Position numbers and translations under genes: made by a program. Of a stretch of DNA of 64,000 nucleotides, positions 51,208-60,166 are shown in pieces. Source of the DNA: Microbacterium sp. SORGH_AS_0428 (GTDB taxonomy: Bacteria > Actinomycetota > Actinomycetes > Actinomycetales > Microbacteriaceae); the NCBI RefSeq assembly GCF_031453615.1, contig NZ_JAVIZT010000001.1, positions 62,001 to 126,000 of the forward strand. Direction: 5' to 3'. Within the stretch, counting starts at the first letter, position 1. Each line of letters starts with the position of its first letter. The notes under the pieces are model-generated. The model was given only the letters and a program-made list of their open reading frames with translations. It did not search any database and was not told where the DNA came from.

Positions 51208-52848
51208 TCAGCCGTTCAGGCGCGCGTCGATGAAGGTCGGTGTCGCCACCGTTCCGAGCGTCGTGACCCCGCTCGCGCCGCGCACCAGGAAGTGGTTCTG
51301 CTGGTCGTAGAGAGGGAGGATGGCGTAGCTGTCGAGGATGATGTGCTGCGCCTGGGCGTACAGATCGGCGCGCTGCTGCTCATCGGATGCGGCCGATGCC
51401 TGATCGAGAAGCGCGTCCAGTTTCGGATCTGACAGCTGCGCGTGGTTGGCGAAGTAGCCGCTGGGCGCGGGAACGATGCCGTCGGAGTCGTACAGGATGC
51501 GCAGGACGTCGGGTCCCACCTTCGTGTACGGCGCGCTCACCGCTTCGTACTCCTTCGCGCCGAGCGCGGCGTACCAGCCCGACAGGTCCAACGGCGTGAT
51601 CTGGACGTCGAAGCCCGCGGCGCCGGCGTTCGCCTGGATCTGCTCGAAGAGCGACTGCTCGGCCGCCACCGACTGATTGGTGCTCACCGGGAAGCGCACG
51701 CTCAGGCGCGCTCCGTCCTTCATCCGGACGCCGTCCGCATCGCGCTCGGTCCAGCCCGCCTCGTCGAGCAGCTCTTCGGCGCGCGCCGTGTCGGTCGTGA
51801 ACAGCGACTCGTCGCTGATGGCTGCGGGCTCCGTGCTCGCGAGCGGCGAGAAGGAGCGCGTGACCGTGCCCTGGTAGAGCGCCGTGATGCCGGGGTCCGG
51901 ATCAGCGACTCGGACGAAGGCCTCCCGGACGCGGATGTCGTCGAAGGGGGCCTGAGCGGTGTTCAGCTCGATGCGGTTCACCGATCCGGGCCGGGGGGCG
52001 TCGATGTGGGTCGTGTCGGTCGAGCTCTCCGCAGCGACGATCGCATCCGGCTGAGGGTTGTCGATGACCTGCACCTCGCCCGACAGCAGTGCGGCTTGTC
52101 GCGTCGCGGCATCCGGGATGAAACGCCACTCGATCGCGTCGAGGTACGCGGGGCCGTCGTGCTGGGCCTCGGGGCCGGGGGAGGCGTAGTCCTCGTTGCG
52201 CACGAGGTGCACCGATTCCTGGGGCTTCCACGAGTCGACGACGAAGGGGCCCGTGCCGATGGGTGCCTTGCAGTTCTCCTCCTGCCCGCGGGCGATCCCG
52301 GCGGGGGACTCGATCGCGGTCCACTGCTGGCTGAGCGACTCCAGGAGGGCGGAGTCGGGCGCGGAGAGATGGAAGCGGGCGTGCGTCGCGTCCACCACCT
52401 CGACCTCGGTGACCTTGGCGACGGCCAGATAGCCCGTGCTGGATGCCGTGTCGGGATCCTTCAGATGCTCGATGTTGGTCTTGACCGCGGCCGCGTCGAC
52501 GGGCGTGCCGTCGGTGAAGCTCAACCCGTCGCGGAGGGTGAAGTCCCACGTCAGGCCGTCGTCGCTGACCTGCCAGGACTGGGCGAGCCACGGCGTGATC
52601 GTCCCGTCCGCCGCGCGGCCCACGAGCGGTTCCAGGTACTGCGTCGAGATGAGCGCCTGCGGGTAGTTGCCGCCGACGTGGGGGTCGAGGCACGTCGGCT
52701 CGGCGTCGCCGGTCGCGTAGACCAGGGTTCCGCCGTCGCGCGGGGTGTCAGCGGTGCCGCCTGCCGCACACGCGGTGAGGGCGAGGGCGGCGGCCAGGGC
52801 CGCGGCCGCGCCGACGGCGCGACGAGGGCGGAGAGATGCAGAGATCAT
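51208..52848 (-). CDS. Dipeptide-type ABC transporter substrate-binding lipoprotein
   Basis: 546-residue family 5 extracellular solute-binding protein. The ATG at 52848 starts MISASLRPRRAVGAAAALAA; signal peptide ends at lipobox LALTAC (C27). Family blocks: GGTLVYATGDAEPTCLDPHVGG, WQVSDDGLTWDFTLRDGLSFTDGTPVDAAAV and APIGTGPFVVDSWKPQESVHLVRNEDY. First gene of the transporter operon, divergent from a TetR regulator. Substrate could be peptides, nickel chelates or other compounds; no ligand can be read from sequence. Confidence 0.92.
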   Translation of the reverse strand: MISASLRPRRAVGAAAALAAALALTACAAGGTADTPRDGGTLVYATGDAEPTCLDPHVGGNYPQALISTQYLEPLVGRAADGTITPWLAQSWQVSDDGLTWDFTLRDGLSFTDGTPVDAAAVKTNIEHLKDPDTASSTGYLAVAKVTEVEVVDATHARFHLSAPDSALLESLSQQWTAIESPAGIARGQEENCKAPIGTGPFVVDSWKPQESVHLVRNEDYASPGPEAQHDGPAYLDAIEWRFIPDAATRQAALLSGEVQVIDNPQPDAIVAAESSTDTTHIDAPRPGSVNRIELNTAQAPFDDIRVREAFVRVADPDPGITALYQGTVTRSFSPLASTEPAAISDESLFTTDTARAEELLDEAGWTERDADGVRMKDGARLSVRFPVSTNQSVAAEQSLFEQIQANAGAAGFDVQITPLDLSGWYAALGAKEYEAVSAPYTKVGPDVLRILYDSDGIVPAPSGYFANHAQLSDPKLDALLDQASAASDEQQRADLYAQAQHIILDSYAILPLYDQQNHFLVRGASGVTTLGTVATPTFIDARLNG

Positions 52849-52896
52849 GGGAAGCCTTCGGCGAAGTGGGACGCACGGATGCGTGCGGACGGACTT

Positions 52897-52924
52897 GCTG
52901 TATCCGGTCCAAGAATGCAGCCTA
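52897..52924. promoter_or_regulatory. Candidate TetR operator over the transporter promoter
   Basis: GCTGTAT (52897-52903) and ATGCAGC (52915-52921) form an imperfect inverted repeat (six of seven arms match). The minus-strand -10 TAGGCT (52924-52919) of the transporter operon overlaps its right arm. It lies between the transporter genes and the divergent TetR gene. Confidence 0.4.
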
Positions 52925-52973
52925 CCGCGGTTCTCGGGTGTCGCGCGGCCGCATCCGGGGTTCGGGCGCTGGC

Positions 52974-52985
52974 TAAGCTGCACGG
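52974..52985 (+). promoter_or_regulatory. Leaderless -10 element TAAGCT of the TetR gene
   Basis: TAAGCT at 52974-52979, six bases, ATG at 52986. Confidence 0.6.
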
Positions 52986-53579
52986 ATGACTGACGTGCCG
53001 CGCATGGGACGGCCTCGGGCGACCTCGCCCGAGACGATCGCTGAAGCCGCGTGCGAGCTGTTCTTCGAGCAGGGGTACGACGGGACCTCGATCGGCGACA
53101 TCACCCGCCGTGCCGGGGTCGCGCGCGCCAGCTTCTTCAACTATTTCCGCGCGAAGAGCGACGTGCTCTGGTCGGGTTTCGATGCGCGGCTCGCGGCGGC
53201 ATTCTCAGCCATGGCGGCGGGCGTACCCGTCGCGGACGCTCTTGCTCGCATCGGACGCGACCTCGCGCCCGACACACTGGCGCTCGCGATCACCAACGCG
53301 GACGCGATGGGGCTCGGCGAGGAGCTCGAGAGGCAGCGCGCGGAGCGGCTGGCGCTGCTCCAGCGTGAGATCTCCCGCCGTCTGACCGATGCGACCGGCG
53401 ACGCGCTGCTCGCACAGATCCACGCCGCGGCCTACGGGGCGGGGGTTCTCGGAGCGGTGTGGATGTGGGCGGAGCGCGGCGCTGCGTCGGTGTCTGTGGA
53501 GGGACTCGTGCAGCACGCGCTGTCGCTCTGCGAACGCTTCGGAGCGTCCGGCGACTCATCCGCCGCCGCGCTCGCGTAA
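52986..53579 (+). CDS. TetR/AcrR family transcriptional regulator
   Basis: 197-residue regulator. The N-terminal DNA-binding domain is clear: TSPETIAEAACELFFEQGYDGTSIGDITRRAGVARASFFNYFRAKSDVLW (residues about 13-62). The C-terminal ligand domain is helical with no recognisable ligand. It is divergent from the ABC transporter operon across 137 bases containing a dyad over the transporter promoter, so it probably controls that operon. Leaderless start; 12 bases before ffh, on the same strand. Confidence 0.9.
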   Translation: MTDVPRMGRPRATSPETIAEAACELFFEQGYDGTSIGDITRRAGVARASFFNYFRAKSDVLWSGFDARLAAAFSAMAAGVPVADALARIGRDLAPDTLALAITNADAMGLGEELERQRAERLALLQREISRRLTDATGDALLAQIHAAAYGAGVLGAVWMWAERGAASVSVEGLVQHALSLCERFGASGDSSAAALA

Positions 53580-53591
53580 AATCGACGCATC
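53577..53591 (+). promoter_or_regulatory. -10 element TAAAAT before ffh
   Basis: TAAAAT at 53577-53582 overlaps the end of the TetR gene; nine bases separate it from ATG 53592, so the transcript would have a leader of about three bases. Confidence 0.5.
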
Positions 53592-55133
53592 ATGGCGACT
53601 TTCGGCACCCTCTCCGACCGGCTCACTGAGACCTTCCGCAATCTGCGCACGAAGGGGAAGCTCAGCCCCGCCGACGTCGACGGGACGGTGCGCGAGATCC
53701 GTCGCGCCCTGCTCGACGCCGACGTCGCGCTGGTCGTGGTGAAGGAGTTCACCGGCAAGGTGCGCGAGCGGGCGCTCGGCGACGAGGTGAACCGGGCGCT
53801 GAACCCGGCGCAGCAGGTCGTGCAGATCGTCAACGAAGAACTCGTCGCGATCCTCGGCGGCGAGCAGCGTCGTCTGCAGTTCGCCAAGACGCCGCCCACC
53901 GTCATCATGCTCGCGGGTCTGCAGGGCTCCGGAAAGACGACCTTCGCCGGGAAGCTGGCACGTCTGCTGGAGAAGGACGGTCACACGCCGCTCCTCATCG
54001 CCGCCGACCTCCAGCGTCCCAACGCGGTGAACCAGCTGCAGGTCGTCGCCGAGCGCGCCGGAGCGGCGATCTATGCCCCCGAGCCGGGCAACGGCGTCGG
54101 CGACCCCGTGCGTGTCGCGCGAGACGGGGTCGAGTACGCCCGTCGTCACCAGCACGACACGGTCATCATCGACACCGCCGGACGTCTGGGCGTCGACGCG
54201 GAGCTCATGAAGCAAGCCGCCGACATCCGCACGGCAACCGACCCCGACGAAGTCCTGTTCGTCATCGACGCGATGATCGGTCAGGATGCCGTCAACACCG
54301 CGACCGCCTTCCAGGAGGGCGTGGACTTCACCGGCGTCGTCCTCTCCAAGCTCGACGGCGACGCGCGAGGCGGTGCGGCCCTGTCCGTCGCCTCGGTCAC
54401 GGGCCGACCCATCATCTACGCGTCCACCGGTGAGGGTCTCGAGGACCTCGAGCCCTTCCACCCGGACCGCATGGCGAGCCGCATCCTCGATCTGGGTGAC
54501 ATCCTCACCCTGATCGAGCAGGCGCAGCAGACCTTCGACGAGGCCGAGGCGATGAAGGTCGCCGAGAAGCTGGCGAAGGAGCAGTTCACCCTCGAGGACT
54601 TCCTCGAGCAGCTGCAGCAGATGAAGAAGATGGGCTCGATGAAGAAGATGCTCGGGATGCTCCCGGGCATGGGCCAGATGAAGCAGCAGCTCGACAACTT
54701 CGACGAGCGCGAGATCGACCGCACCGAGGCGATCATCCGCTCGATGACTCCGGCCGAGCGCCGCAACCCCAAGCTCCTCAACGGCTCGCGCCGCCTGCGC
54801 ATCGCGCGCGGATCCGGCATGACGGTCACCGACGTGAATCAGCTCGTCCAGCGTTTCGACCAGGCCGCGAAGATGATGAAGACGGTCGCGCGCGGTGGTG
54901 TGCCTAGCATGCCCGGTGTCGGATCGATGGGCCGCCCGGGGGCCTCCGCGAAGCGCGGCAAGCAGCAGAAGGCGAAGGGATCGCGCTCGGGCAACCCCGC
55001 CAAGCGCGCCGCAGAGAATGCGGGCCTGCCGGCGGCGGAGCCGACCGGGTCGGGCTTCGGCCTCGGTGGTGGCGGAAAGGCGCCGAGCGAGGCCGACCTC
55101 GCGGAGCTGCAGAAGCTTCTCGGCCGCGGCTGA
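53592..55133 (+). CDS. ffh: Signal recognition particle protein Ffh
   Basis: 513-residue SRP54 GTPase that binds signal sequences and 4.5S RNA. N domain MATFGTLSDRLTETFRNLRTKGKLSPADVD; G1 GLQGSGKTTFAGKLARLL near residue 108; DTAGRLGVDAELM; TKLDGDARGG-type G4 (SKLDGDARGG); methionine-rich M domain from about 325 (QQMKKMGSMKKMLGMLPGMGQMKQQLD) and RIARGSGMTVTDVNQLVQRFDQ. The C-terminal tail is basic and glycine-rich, with SAKRGKQQKAKGSRSG-like low complexity. Confidence 0.97.
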   Translation: MATFGTLSDRLTETFRNLRTKGKLSPADVDGTVREIRRALLDADVALVVVKEFTGKVRERALGDEVNRALNPAQQVVQIVNEELVAILGGEQRRLQFAKTPPTVIMLAGLQGSGKTTFAGKLARLLEKDGHTPLLIAADLQRPNAVNQLQVVAERAGAAIYAPEPGNGVGDPVRVARDGVEYARRHQHDTVIIDTAGRLGVDAELMKQAADIRTATDPDEVLFVIDAMIGQDAVNTATAFQEGVDFTGVVLSKLDGDARGGAALSVASVTGRPIIYASTGEGLEDLEPFHPDRMASRILDLGDILTLIEQAQQTFDEAEAMKVAEKLAKEQFTLEDFLEQLQQMKKMGSMKKMLGMLPGMGQMKQQLDNFDEREIDRTEAIIRSMTPAERRNPKLLNGSRRLRIARGSGMTVTDVNQLVQRFDQAAKMMKTVARGGVPSMPGVGSMGRPGASAKRGKQQKAKGSRSGNPAKRAAENAGLPAAEPTGSGFGLGGGGKAPSEADLAELQKLLGRG

Positions 55134-55140
55134 GCGCGCC

Positions 55141-55878
55141 TCAGAGCACGATGCCTGCGTGCGCGAGCACCGCGCGCACGTGACGGGCAAGGTACTCCTG
55201 CCCCTCGGCGGTCGGATGCTCGCTGTCCCACTGCAGCAGCTCGGGATTCTCCTGCAGGGGCTGGCCGAGCCAGACGAACGTGCCGTCGGCGGCCTCCACC
55301 GCTGAACGCAGCGCGTCGGAGCTCCACGCGATCGACTGCGGCGCCTCCCACGGCTGGTTCCACAGCGTGCTGAGCCCGACGATCCGCGTCGAGGGGAGCG
55401 CCTCGTGCAGCTCCTCGACCGTCGCGCGCGTCGCCGAGTCGATGTCGTCGACGTCCTCGTCCGCGTCGTTGTCCGATGACTGCAGGATGACCATGGCGGG
55501 GTCGAGGCCGATGGCCTCCTGCGCGAGCGCGGAGAAGTTCGTGCCGCAGTCGCCGTCGACGACGAAGCCCGCGCCGCCGCACGAGAGGTTGACGATGTCG
55601 AGGTGCGTCTGCTCGCCCAGCAGTACGGGCCAGGCTTCGTCGGGGTCGAGGCCGTATCCCGACATGATGGAGTCGCCGATCGTGACGATGACGGCGTCCG
55701 AGGCGACCGTCGGGGTGCGCGTCGGAGCGGGCTTCGGAGCGGGCGACGCCGGATGCGGAGCGCTGCTCGACCCATGCGCGGGTTCAGCGGCGCACCCGGC
55801 CATCGTCAACGCCACGACGCCGACGGCGGCCCAGGCGGCTGCGCGGAGCCGGTGGCGGCGGCGGACGATCACGTGCAC
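55141..55878 (-). CDS. SGNH/GDSL-hydrolase lipoprotein
   Basis: 245-residue exported hydrolase. GTG at 55878 (second GTG at 55872 also possible); signal sequence AAAWAAVGVVALTMAGC gives a lipoprotein anchored by C29. A Pro/Ala/Ser linker of about 30 residues follows. The SGNH catalytic blocks are VIVTIGDSIMSGYGLDP (Ser), CGGAGF (Gly), LQSSDNDAD (the Asn position) and WDSEHPTAEGQEYL (Asp and His). Cell-surface esterase or lipase is likely; the substrate is unknown. Convergent with ffh. Confidence 0.85.
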   Translation of the reverse strand: MHVIVRRRHRLRAAAWAAVGVVALTMAGCAAEPAHGSSSAPHPASPAPKPAPTRTPTVASDAVIVTIGDSIMSGYGLDPDEAWPVLLGEQTHLDIVNLSCGGAGFVVDGDCGTNFSALAQEAIGLDPAMVILQSSDNDADEDVDDIDSATRATVEELHEALPSTRIVGLSTLWNQPWEAPQSIAWSSDALRSAVEAADGTFVWLGQPLQENPELLQWDSEHPTAEGQEYLARHVRAVLAHAGIVL

Positions 55879-55913
55879 ACCGTAGGCAGCGAGTTTATGA
55901 GTGCGGTACAGGT

Positions 55914-57074
55914 TCAGCCGCGGGCGGCCAGCGGCGCCCGGCGCTCGGGGCCGGCGCGGAACTCGCGGATGAGGTGCTGCACCACCTGGCGCAGGTCACC
56001 GCCCGACGCATCCGCGACCGCGAGTTGGCGCGCGTAGCTGGCTCCTTGCGCGAGCGTGGTGCGGACGCCCTCCAGCTCCTGGGCGCACTTGAGCTCGACG
56101 GCGATGTCGCCGACACGCTCGAGCGTCTCCTCCAGATGCTCGACCACGGGTTCCTGGCGTCCGGAGCGATCCACGATGACCCGTGCGTCCAGGCCGTACC
56201 GCGCGGCGCGCCACTTGTTCTCGCGCACGAACCACGGCTGGAGCGCGGGCAGTTCCTCGCCGGCGTCGAGCCGGCGCGAGAAGTCCTCGACGAGTGTCTG
56301 TGTGAGGGCGGCGACCGCGGCGAGCTCGGGCAGGGTCGACATCCCGTCGCATGCGCGCACTTCGATGGTTCCCCACCGTGGAGCGGGGCGGATGTCCCAG
56401 CGCACCTCTGTCGCATCCGCCATGACTTCGGTGCGCATCATGTCGTCGAGATAGGACTCGTACTCTGCCCAGTCGCCCAGACCCCAGGGCAGACCCGCCG
56501 TCGGCAACTGCTGGAAGACGAGCGCGCGATTGGAGGCGTACCCGGTGCGCTCGCCCGCCCAGAACGGACTGGATGCGGAAAGAGCCTGCAGGTGGGGCAG
56601 GTAGGTGGACAGGGCGTTGATGATGGGGAAGACCTTCGTGACGTCGTCGACGCCGATGTGCACGTGGATGCCCCAGATCATCATGTTGCGCCCCCACCAC
56701 TGGGTGCGCTCGATGAGGGAGTGGTAGCGGGTCTTGTCGGTGACCTCCTGGTCATACCACTGTGCGAAGGGGTGGCTTCCTGCACACAGCAGCTCCACGC
56801 CGCGCGGATCCGTCGCGGTGCGCACGGCCGCGATCGCATCCGCGATGTCGTCGACGGCTGCCTCGACCGTGTCGCCGACCCCGCTGGTGACCTCGATCGT
56901 GTTCGTGAGAAGCTCGCCGGTGACCGCGAACCGTTCGGGGGCGACCGACTCCTCGAGCTCGTCGATGATCTCCGGCCCGCGGGGGACCAGATCGCCCGTG
57001 CGCCCGTCCGCGAGCATCAGCTCCCACTCGAGGCCGACGGTCGAGCGGCGCGACGGGGCGAAGGGGACGGTCAC
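55914..57074 (-). CDS. Carboxylate-amine ligase, YbdK-type glutamate--cysteine ligase
   Basis: 386-residue enzyme of the GCS2/YbdK family (weak glutamate-cysteine ligases). GTG at 57074 (V-T-V-P-F-A-P-S) is chosen over the longer frame, since STVGLEWELMLADGRTGDLVP begins the domain and CAGACT lies six bases upstream of this GTG. Other blocks are ELLTNTIEVTSG, LCAGSHPFAQW, WGRNMMIWGIHVHIGV and APRWGTIEVRACDGMSTLPELAAVAALT with ENKWRAARYGLDA. In actinobacteria such enzymes may supply gamma-glutamylcysteine for ergothioneine or related thiols; the true role is uncertain. Confidence 0.92.
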   Translation of the reverse strand: MTVPFAPSRRSTVGLEWELMLADGRTGDLVPRGPEIIDELEESVAPERFAVTGELLTNTIEVTSGVGDTVEAAVDDIADAIAAVRTATDPRGVELLCAGSHPFAQWYDQEVTDKTRYHSLIERTQWWGRNMMIWGIHVHIGVDDVTKVFPIINALSTYLPHLQALSASSPFWAGERTGYASNRALVFQQLPTAGLPWGLGDWAEYESYLDDMMRTEVMADATEVRWDIRPAPRWGTIEVRACDGMSTLPELAAVAALTQTLVEDFSRRLDAGEELPALQPWFVRENKWRAARYGLDARVIVDRSGRQEPVVEHLEETLERVGDIAVELKCAQELEGVRTTLAQGASYARQLAVADASGGDLRQVVQHLIREFRAGPERRAPLAARG

Positions 57075-57086
57075 CGGCTCAGTCTG
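57075..57086 (-). promoter_or_regulatory. Leaderless -10 element CAGACT of the YbdK-type gene
   Basis: On the minus strand CAGACT (57086-57081), six bases, GTG at 57074. Confidence 0.5.
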
Positions 57087-57255
57087 ACACGCGGCGCGCG
57101 CTGGTTCGCGAGCCGCGTCATCATCTGGCAAAATAGACAGCTGGACCCCGCCCGACCCTCTATCCGGCCGGGTCCGAACCACAGAGCTTCCGCCGGGTGT
57201 GCACCCCACGCTCCAGGCGACCAGTTCGACCACCTTCCACACATTCAGGAGAATC

Positions 57256-57678
57256 GTGGCTGTCAAGATCCGTCTCAAGCGTCTCGGAAAGATCCGTGCG
57301 CCCTACTACCGCATCGTCGTCGCCGACTCGCGCACCAAGCGCGACGGTCGCGTGATCGAGGAGATCGGTCAGTACCACCCGACCGAGGAGCCCTCGGTCA
57401 TCAAGGTCGACTCCGAGCGCGCGCAGTACTGGCTCGGCGTCGGCGCGCAGCCGACCGAGCAGGTCCTCGCCATCCTCAAGCTCACGGGCGACTGGGGTCG
57501 CTTCAAGGGCGACAAGGACGCTGTGAGCACCGTCAAGTACGCAGAGGGCAAGGCTCCCTTCGAGGTCGACGCGGCCAAGAAGTCGGTCATCAAGCCCAAG
57601 GCTGAGAAGAAGGCCGAGGAGTCTGCTCCCGCCGAGGCCGAGGCTGCCGACGAGGCTGCTGAGAGCACCGAGGCGTAA
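57256..57678 (+). CDS. rpsP: 30S ribosomal protein S16
   Basis: 140-residue S16. GTG at 57256 ([11 protein letters not shown]) follows CAGGAGAATC. The core [29 protein letters not shown] (start of domain), [12 protein letters not shown] and [14 protein letters not shown] is complete by residue 85. A lysine- and then alanine/glutamate-rich tail of about 45 residues is typical of actinobacterial S16. First gene of rpsP-khpA-rimM-trmD. The 181-base leader contains GGACCC/GGGTCC (57143-57148 and 57170-57175), which could fold. Confidence 0.96.
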   Translation: MAVKIRLKRLGKIRAPYYRIVVADSRTKRDGRVIEEIGQYHPTEEPSVIKVDSERAQYWLGVGAQPTEQVLAILKLTGDWGRFKGDKDAVSTVKYAEGKAPFEVDAAKKSVIKPKAEKKAEESAPAEAEAADEAAESTEA

Positions 57679-57683
57679 TCATC

Positions 57684-57914
57684 GTGCTGGCTGCCGCGCT
57701 CGAACACGTCGTCAAGGGGATCGTCGACAACCCCGACGCCGTGCGCATCGTCTCGTCCACGTCGCCGCGAGGCGATGTGCTCGAGGTGCACGTCCACCCC
57801 GATGACCGGGGTCGCGTGATCGGGCGCGGCGGTCGCACCGCCAAATCTCTGCGGACCGTGGTCACCGCCCTCGCCGACGGCAGCCGCGTGCGCGTCGACG
57901 TCGCCGACGACTGA
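57684..57914 (+). CDS. khpA: KH-domain RNA-binding protein KhpA
   Basis: 76-residue single KH-domain protein. The RNA-binding GxxG loop is VIGRGGRTAKSLRTVV (about residues 48-63). The gene sits between rpsP and rimM as in nearly all Gram-positives. KhpA works with KhpB in RNA-based control of cell division genes in other species; here only its conserved position supports this. GTG at 57684; the stop overlaps the rimM ATG by one base. Confidence 0.94.
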   Translation: MLAAALEHVVKGIVDNPDAVRIVSSTSPRGDVLEVHVHPDDRGRVIGRGGRTAKSLRTVVTALADGSRVRVDVADD

Positions 57915-58543
57915 TGGCGGCCGCATCCGCCGACGGAGCGCGCGCGTCCGCGCCGCGCCCCGGCAAGACCCAGCTTCGCGTCGGCCGCCTCGTCAAGGCC
58001 CACGGCCTCAAGGGCGCTCTCAAGCTCGAGCTGTACACGGACGATCCCGACGGCCGGTTCGTGCCAGGGGCGGAGTTCACCCTCCAGGTCCCCGATTCGT
58101 CGCCGTGGTTCGGCAAGACCGTCACCGTCCGCGAGTTCCGCTGGATGAACACGCACCCCGTGGCGTTCTTCGAGGGCGTCGACGACCGTGACGCCGCCGA
58201 GTCCCTCGTGCGCGCCATCCTCTGGATCGACCAGGACGAGCAGAGCACGCCTGACGAAGAGGACGCCTGGTTCGACCACCAGCTCGTCGGTCTCGACGTC
58301 GTTCGCGACGGTGTCGTCGTGGGGCGAGTCGCCCGTGTCGACCACCTTCCGGCACAGGATCTGCTCGCGGTCGCCGTGGGCGAGAGCGAAGTGCTGGTGC
58401 CGTTCGTCAAGGCGATCGTGCCCGAGGTCGACCCCGCCGCAGGGCGCGTGGTCGTGACGCCGCCCGCGGGGCTCTTCGAGGAGCTTCCCGCCGACGACGA
58501 CCCCACCGGTGATGACGAAACGGCCGAGACCCGCGAGGACTGA
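57914..58543 (+). CDS. rimM: Ribosome maturation factor RimM
   Basis: 209-residue 30S assembly factor. The N-terminal RimM barrel shows [29 protein letters not shown]; the C-terminal PRC barrel shows [37 protein letters not shown] and [29 protein letters not shown] at 57914 shares a base with the khpA stop. An N-terminal extension of about 20 residues and an acidic C-terminus are lineage-specific. It binds S19 next to S16-rich platform regions, in line with the rpsP operon. Confidence 0.95.
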   Translation: MAAASADGARASAPRPGKTQLRVGRLVKAHGLKGALKLELYTDDPDGRFVPGAEFTLQVPDSSPWFGKTVTVREFRWMNTHPVAFFEGVDDRDAAESLVRAILWIDQDEQSTPDEEDAWFDHQLVGLDVVRDGVVVGRVARVDHLPAQDLLAVAVGESEVLVPFVKAIVPEVDPAAGRVVVTPPAGLFEELPADDDPTGDDETAETRED

Positions 58544-58544
58544 C

Positions 58545-59234
58545 GTGCGCATCGACGTCATCACGATCTTCCCCGAGTTCTTCGACGTCCTCGAGGTCTC
58601 TCTCCTCGGCAAGGCCCGTGGCAACGGGCTCCTGGACGTCCGCGTCCACAATCTTCGCGATTTCACGACCGACCGGCACCGCACGGTCGATGACACCCCC
58701 TATGGCGGGGGAGCGGGCATGGTCATGAAGCCCGAGCCCTGGGGTCTCGCCCTCGATGCGATCGCACGGGAGGCGGCCTCTGCCCCCACGTTCATCTTCC
58801 CGTCGCCGGCGGGAGAACGGTTCGTGCAGGCGACGGCTCGTGAGTGGAGCGGCAAGGACCACCTCGTCTTCGGCTGCGGCCGGTACGAGGGCATCGACGA
58901 ACGGGTGTTCGCTTACGCGGCCACCCTCGGCGAGGTGCGACTCGCCAGTCTCGGCGACTATGTGCTCAACGGCGGCGAGGTGGCGTCGATGGCGATGATC
59001 GAGGCCGTCGGGCGTCTCGTGCCCGGCGTCGTCGGCAACCCCGAGAGCCTCGTCGAGGAATCGCACGAGGACGGCCTGCTGGAGTATCCCTCGTACACGA
59101 AGCCCTCCGAATGGCGCGGACTGGTCGTTCCCGACGTGCTCCTGAGCGGACATCACGGGCGTGTGGCCGAGTGGCGCCGGGAACAGCAGGTGGAACGCAC
59201 GCGCGAGCGGCGCCCCGACCTGCTCGCCGACTGA
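58545..59234 (+). CDS. trmD: tRNA (guanine(37)-N(1))-methyltransferase
   Basis: 229-residue SPOUT methyltransferase that methylates G37 of tRNAs reading CNN codons, preventing frameshifts. The GTG at 58545 ([13 protein letters not shown]) is taken because it matches the usual TrmD N-terminus; an ATG at 58512 within rimM is less likely. The knot is seen in [29 protein letters not shown] and [29 protein letters not shown]. Last gene of the rpsP operon. Confidence 0.95.
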   Translation: MRIDVITIFPEFFDVLEVSLLGKARGNGLLDVRVHNLRDFTTDRHRTVDDTPYGGGAGMVMKPEPWGLALDAIAREAASAPTFIFPSPAGERFVQATAREWSGKDHLVFGCGRYEGIDERVFAYAATLGEVRLASLGDYVLNGGEVASMAMIEAVGRLVPGVVGNPESLVEESHEDGLLEYPSYTKPSEWRGLVVPDVLLSGHHGRVAEWRREQQVERTRERRPDLLAD

Positions 59235-59241
59235 GTCGGGA

Positions 59242-60024
59242 TCAGTCGACGCCGAGGAACGCGCGGTCGGTCAGGACGACGGGACCGTCGGTCGTGACGG
59301 CCACGGTGTGCTCGGTGTGCGCCCCGCGCGAGCCGTCGGCGCTGCGCAGCGTCCAGCCGTCCGGGTCGGTCACGAGGCGATCTGTCGTCTCCAGGAGCCA
59401 CGGCTCGAGCGCGACCACGAGACCTGCGCGCAGCGGGTAGCCGCGGCCAGGCTTGCCGTCGTTCGGGACGTGCGGGTCGCCGTGCATGACGCGGCCCACG
59501 CCGTGTCCGCCGAAATCGGTGTTGATGGAGTACCCCGCATCGTGCGAGACGGCCGCGATCGCGGCCGAGACGTCGCCGACCCGGTTGCCGACCGTCGCCG
59601 CCTGGATCGCCGCGTCCAAGGCGACGCGTGTGGTCTCGATCAGGCGCAGATCCTCGTCGCGCGGCACTCCGACCACGAAGGAGACGGCGGAGTCCGCGAC
59701 CCAGCCGTCGACGGATGCGGCGAAGTCGAGGGAGACGAGGTCTCCGTCGCGCAGCGTGTAGTCGAAGGGGAGCCCGTGCAGCACGGCGTCGTTGATGGAG
59801 GTGCAGATCACTTTGCCGAACGGGCTGGCGCCGAAGGAGGGGTGGTAGTCGATGTAGCAGGACTCGGCGCCGGCCTTGCGGATCATGTCGTGCGCCCTGC
59901 GATCGAGTGTCAGCAGATTCGTGCCGACCTTCGTCTCGTCCCGCAGAGTCGCCAGCACTTCGGCGACGAAACGTCCGGCCGGTCTCATCTGTTCGATCTC
60001 GGCAGGCGTGCGCAGTTCGATCAT
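59242..60024 (-). CDS. map: Type I methionine aminopeptidase
   Basis: 260-residue enzyme removing N-terminal methionine. ATG at 60024 (MIELRTPAEIEQMRPAGRFVAEVL) after GGGAG. Metal ligands of the pita-bread fold lie in VSLDFAASVDGWVADSAVSF (two Asp), GGHGVGRVMHGDPHVPN (His), AGLVVALEPWLL (Glu) and GAHTEHTVAV (Glu). SCYIDYHPSFGASPFGKVICTSIND is typical of class I MAPs. Convergent with trmD; unlike the secY-linked copy of many genomes it stands alone. Confidence 0.94.
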   Translation of the reverse strand: MIELRTPAEIEQMRPAGRFVAEVLATLRDETKVGTNLLTLDRRAHDMIRKAGAESCYIDYHPSFGASPFGKVICTSINDAVLHGLPFDYTLRDGDLVSLDFAASVDGWVADSAVSFVVGVPRDEDLRLIETTRVALDAAIQAATVGNRVGDVSAAIAAVSHDAGYSINTDFGGHGVGRVMHGDPHVPNDGKPGRGYPLRAGLVVALEPWLLETTDRLVTDPDGWTLRSADGSRGAHTEHTVAVTTDGPVVLTDRAFLGVD

Positions 60025-60154
60025 GGTGCTCCCTCGTTCTCTCCTCCATTCTCTCCCGGCGACCGCATCGTGTGTCGCGGTCGCGACCTCCGGGTCCCGC
60101 TGGGCGTCCGCCCCGAGTGTCGGCGACGACCGGCGCCCACGCCGGACGGCCGCG

Positions 60155-60166
60155 TACGATGCAGTC
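60155..60166 (+). promoter_or_regulatory. Leaderless -10 element TACGAT
   Basis: TACGAT at 60155-60160, six bases, ATG at 60167 of the membrane protein gene. Confidence 0.6.

Noticed and set aside
53556..55775. Long minus-strand frame opposite ffh
   Set aside because: Shadow of ffh codon usage; low-complexity translation.
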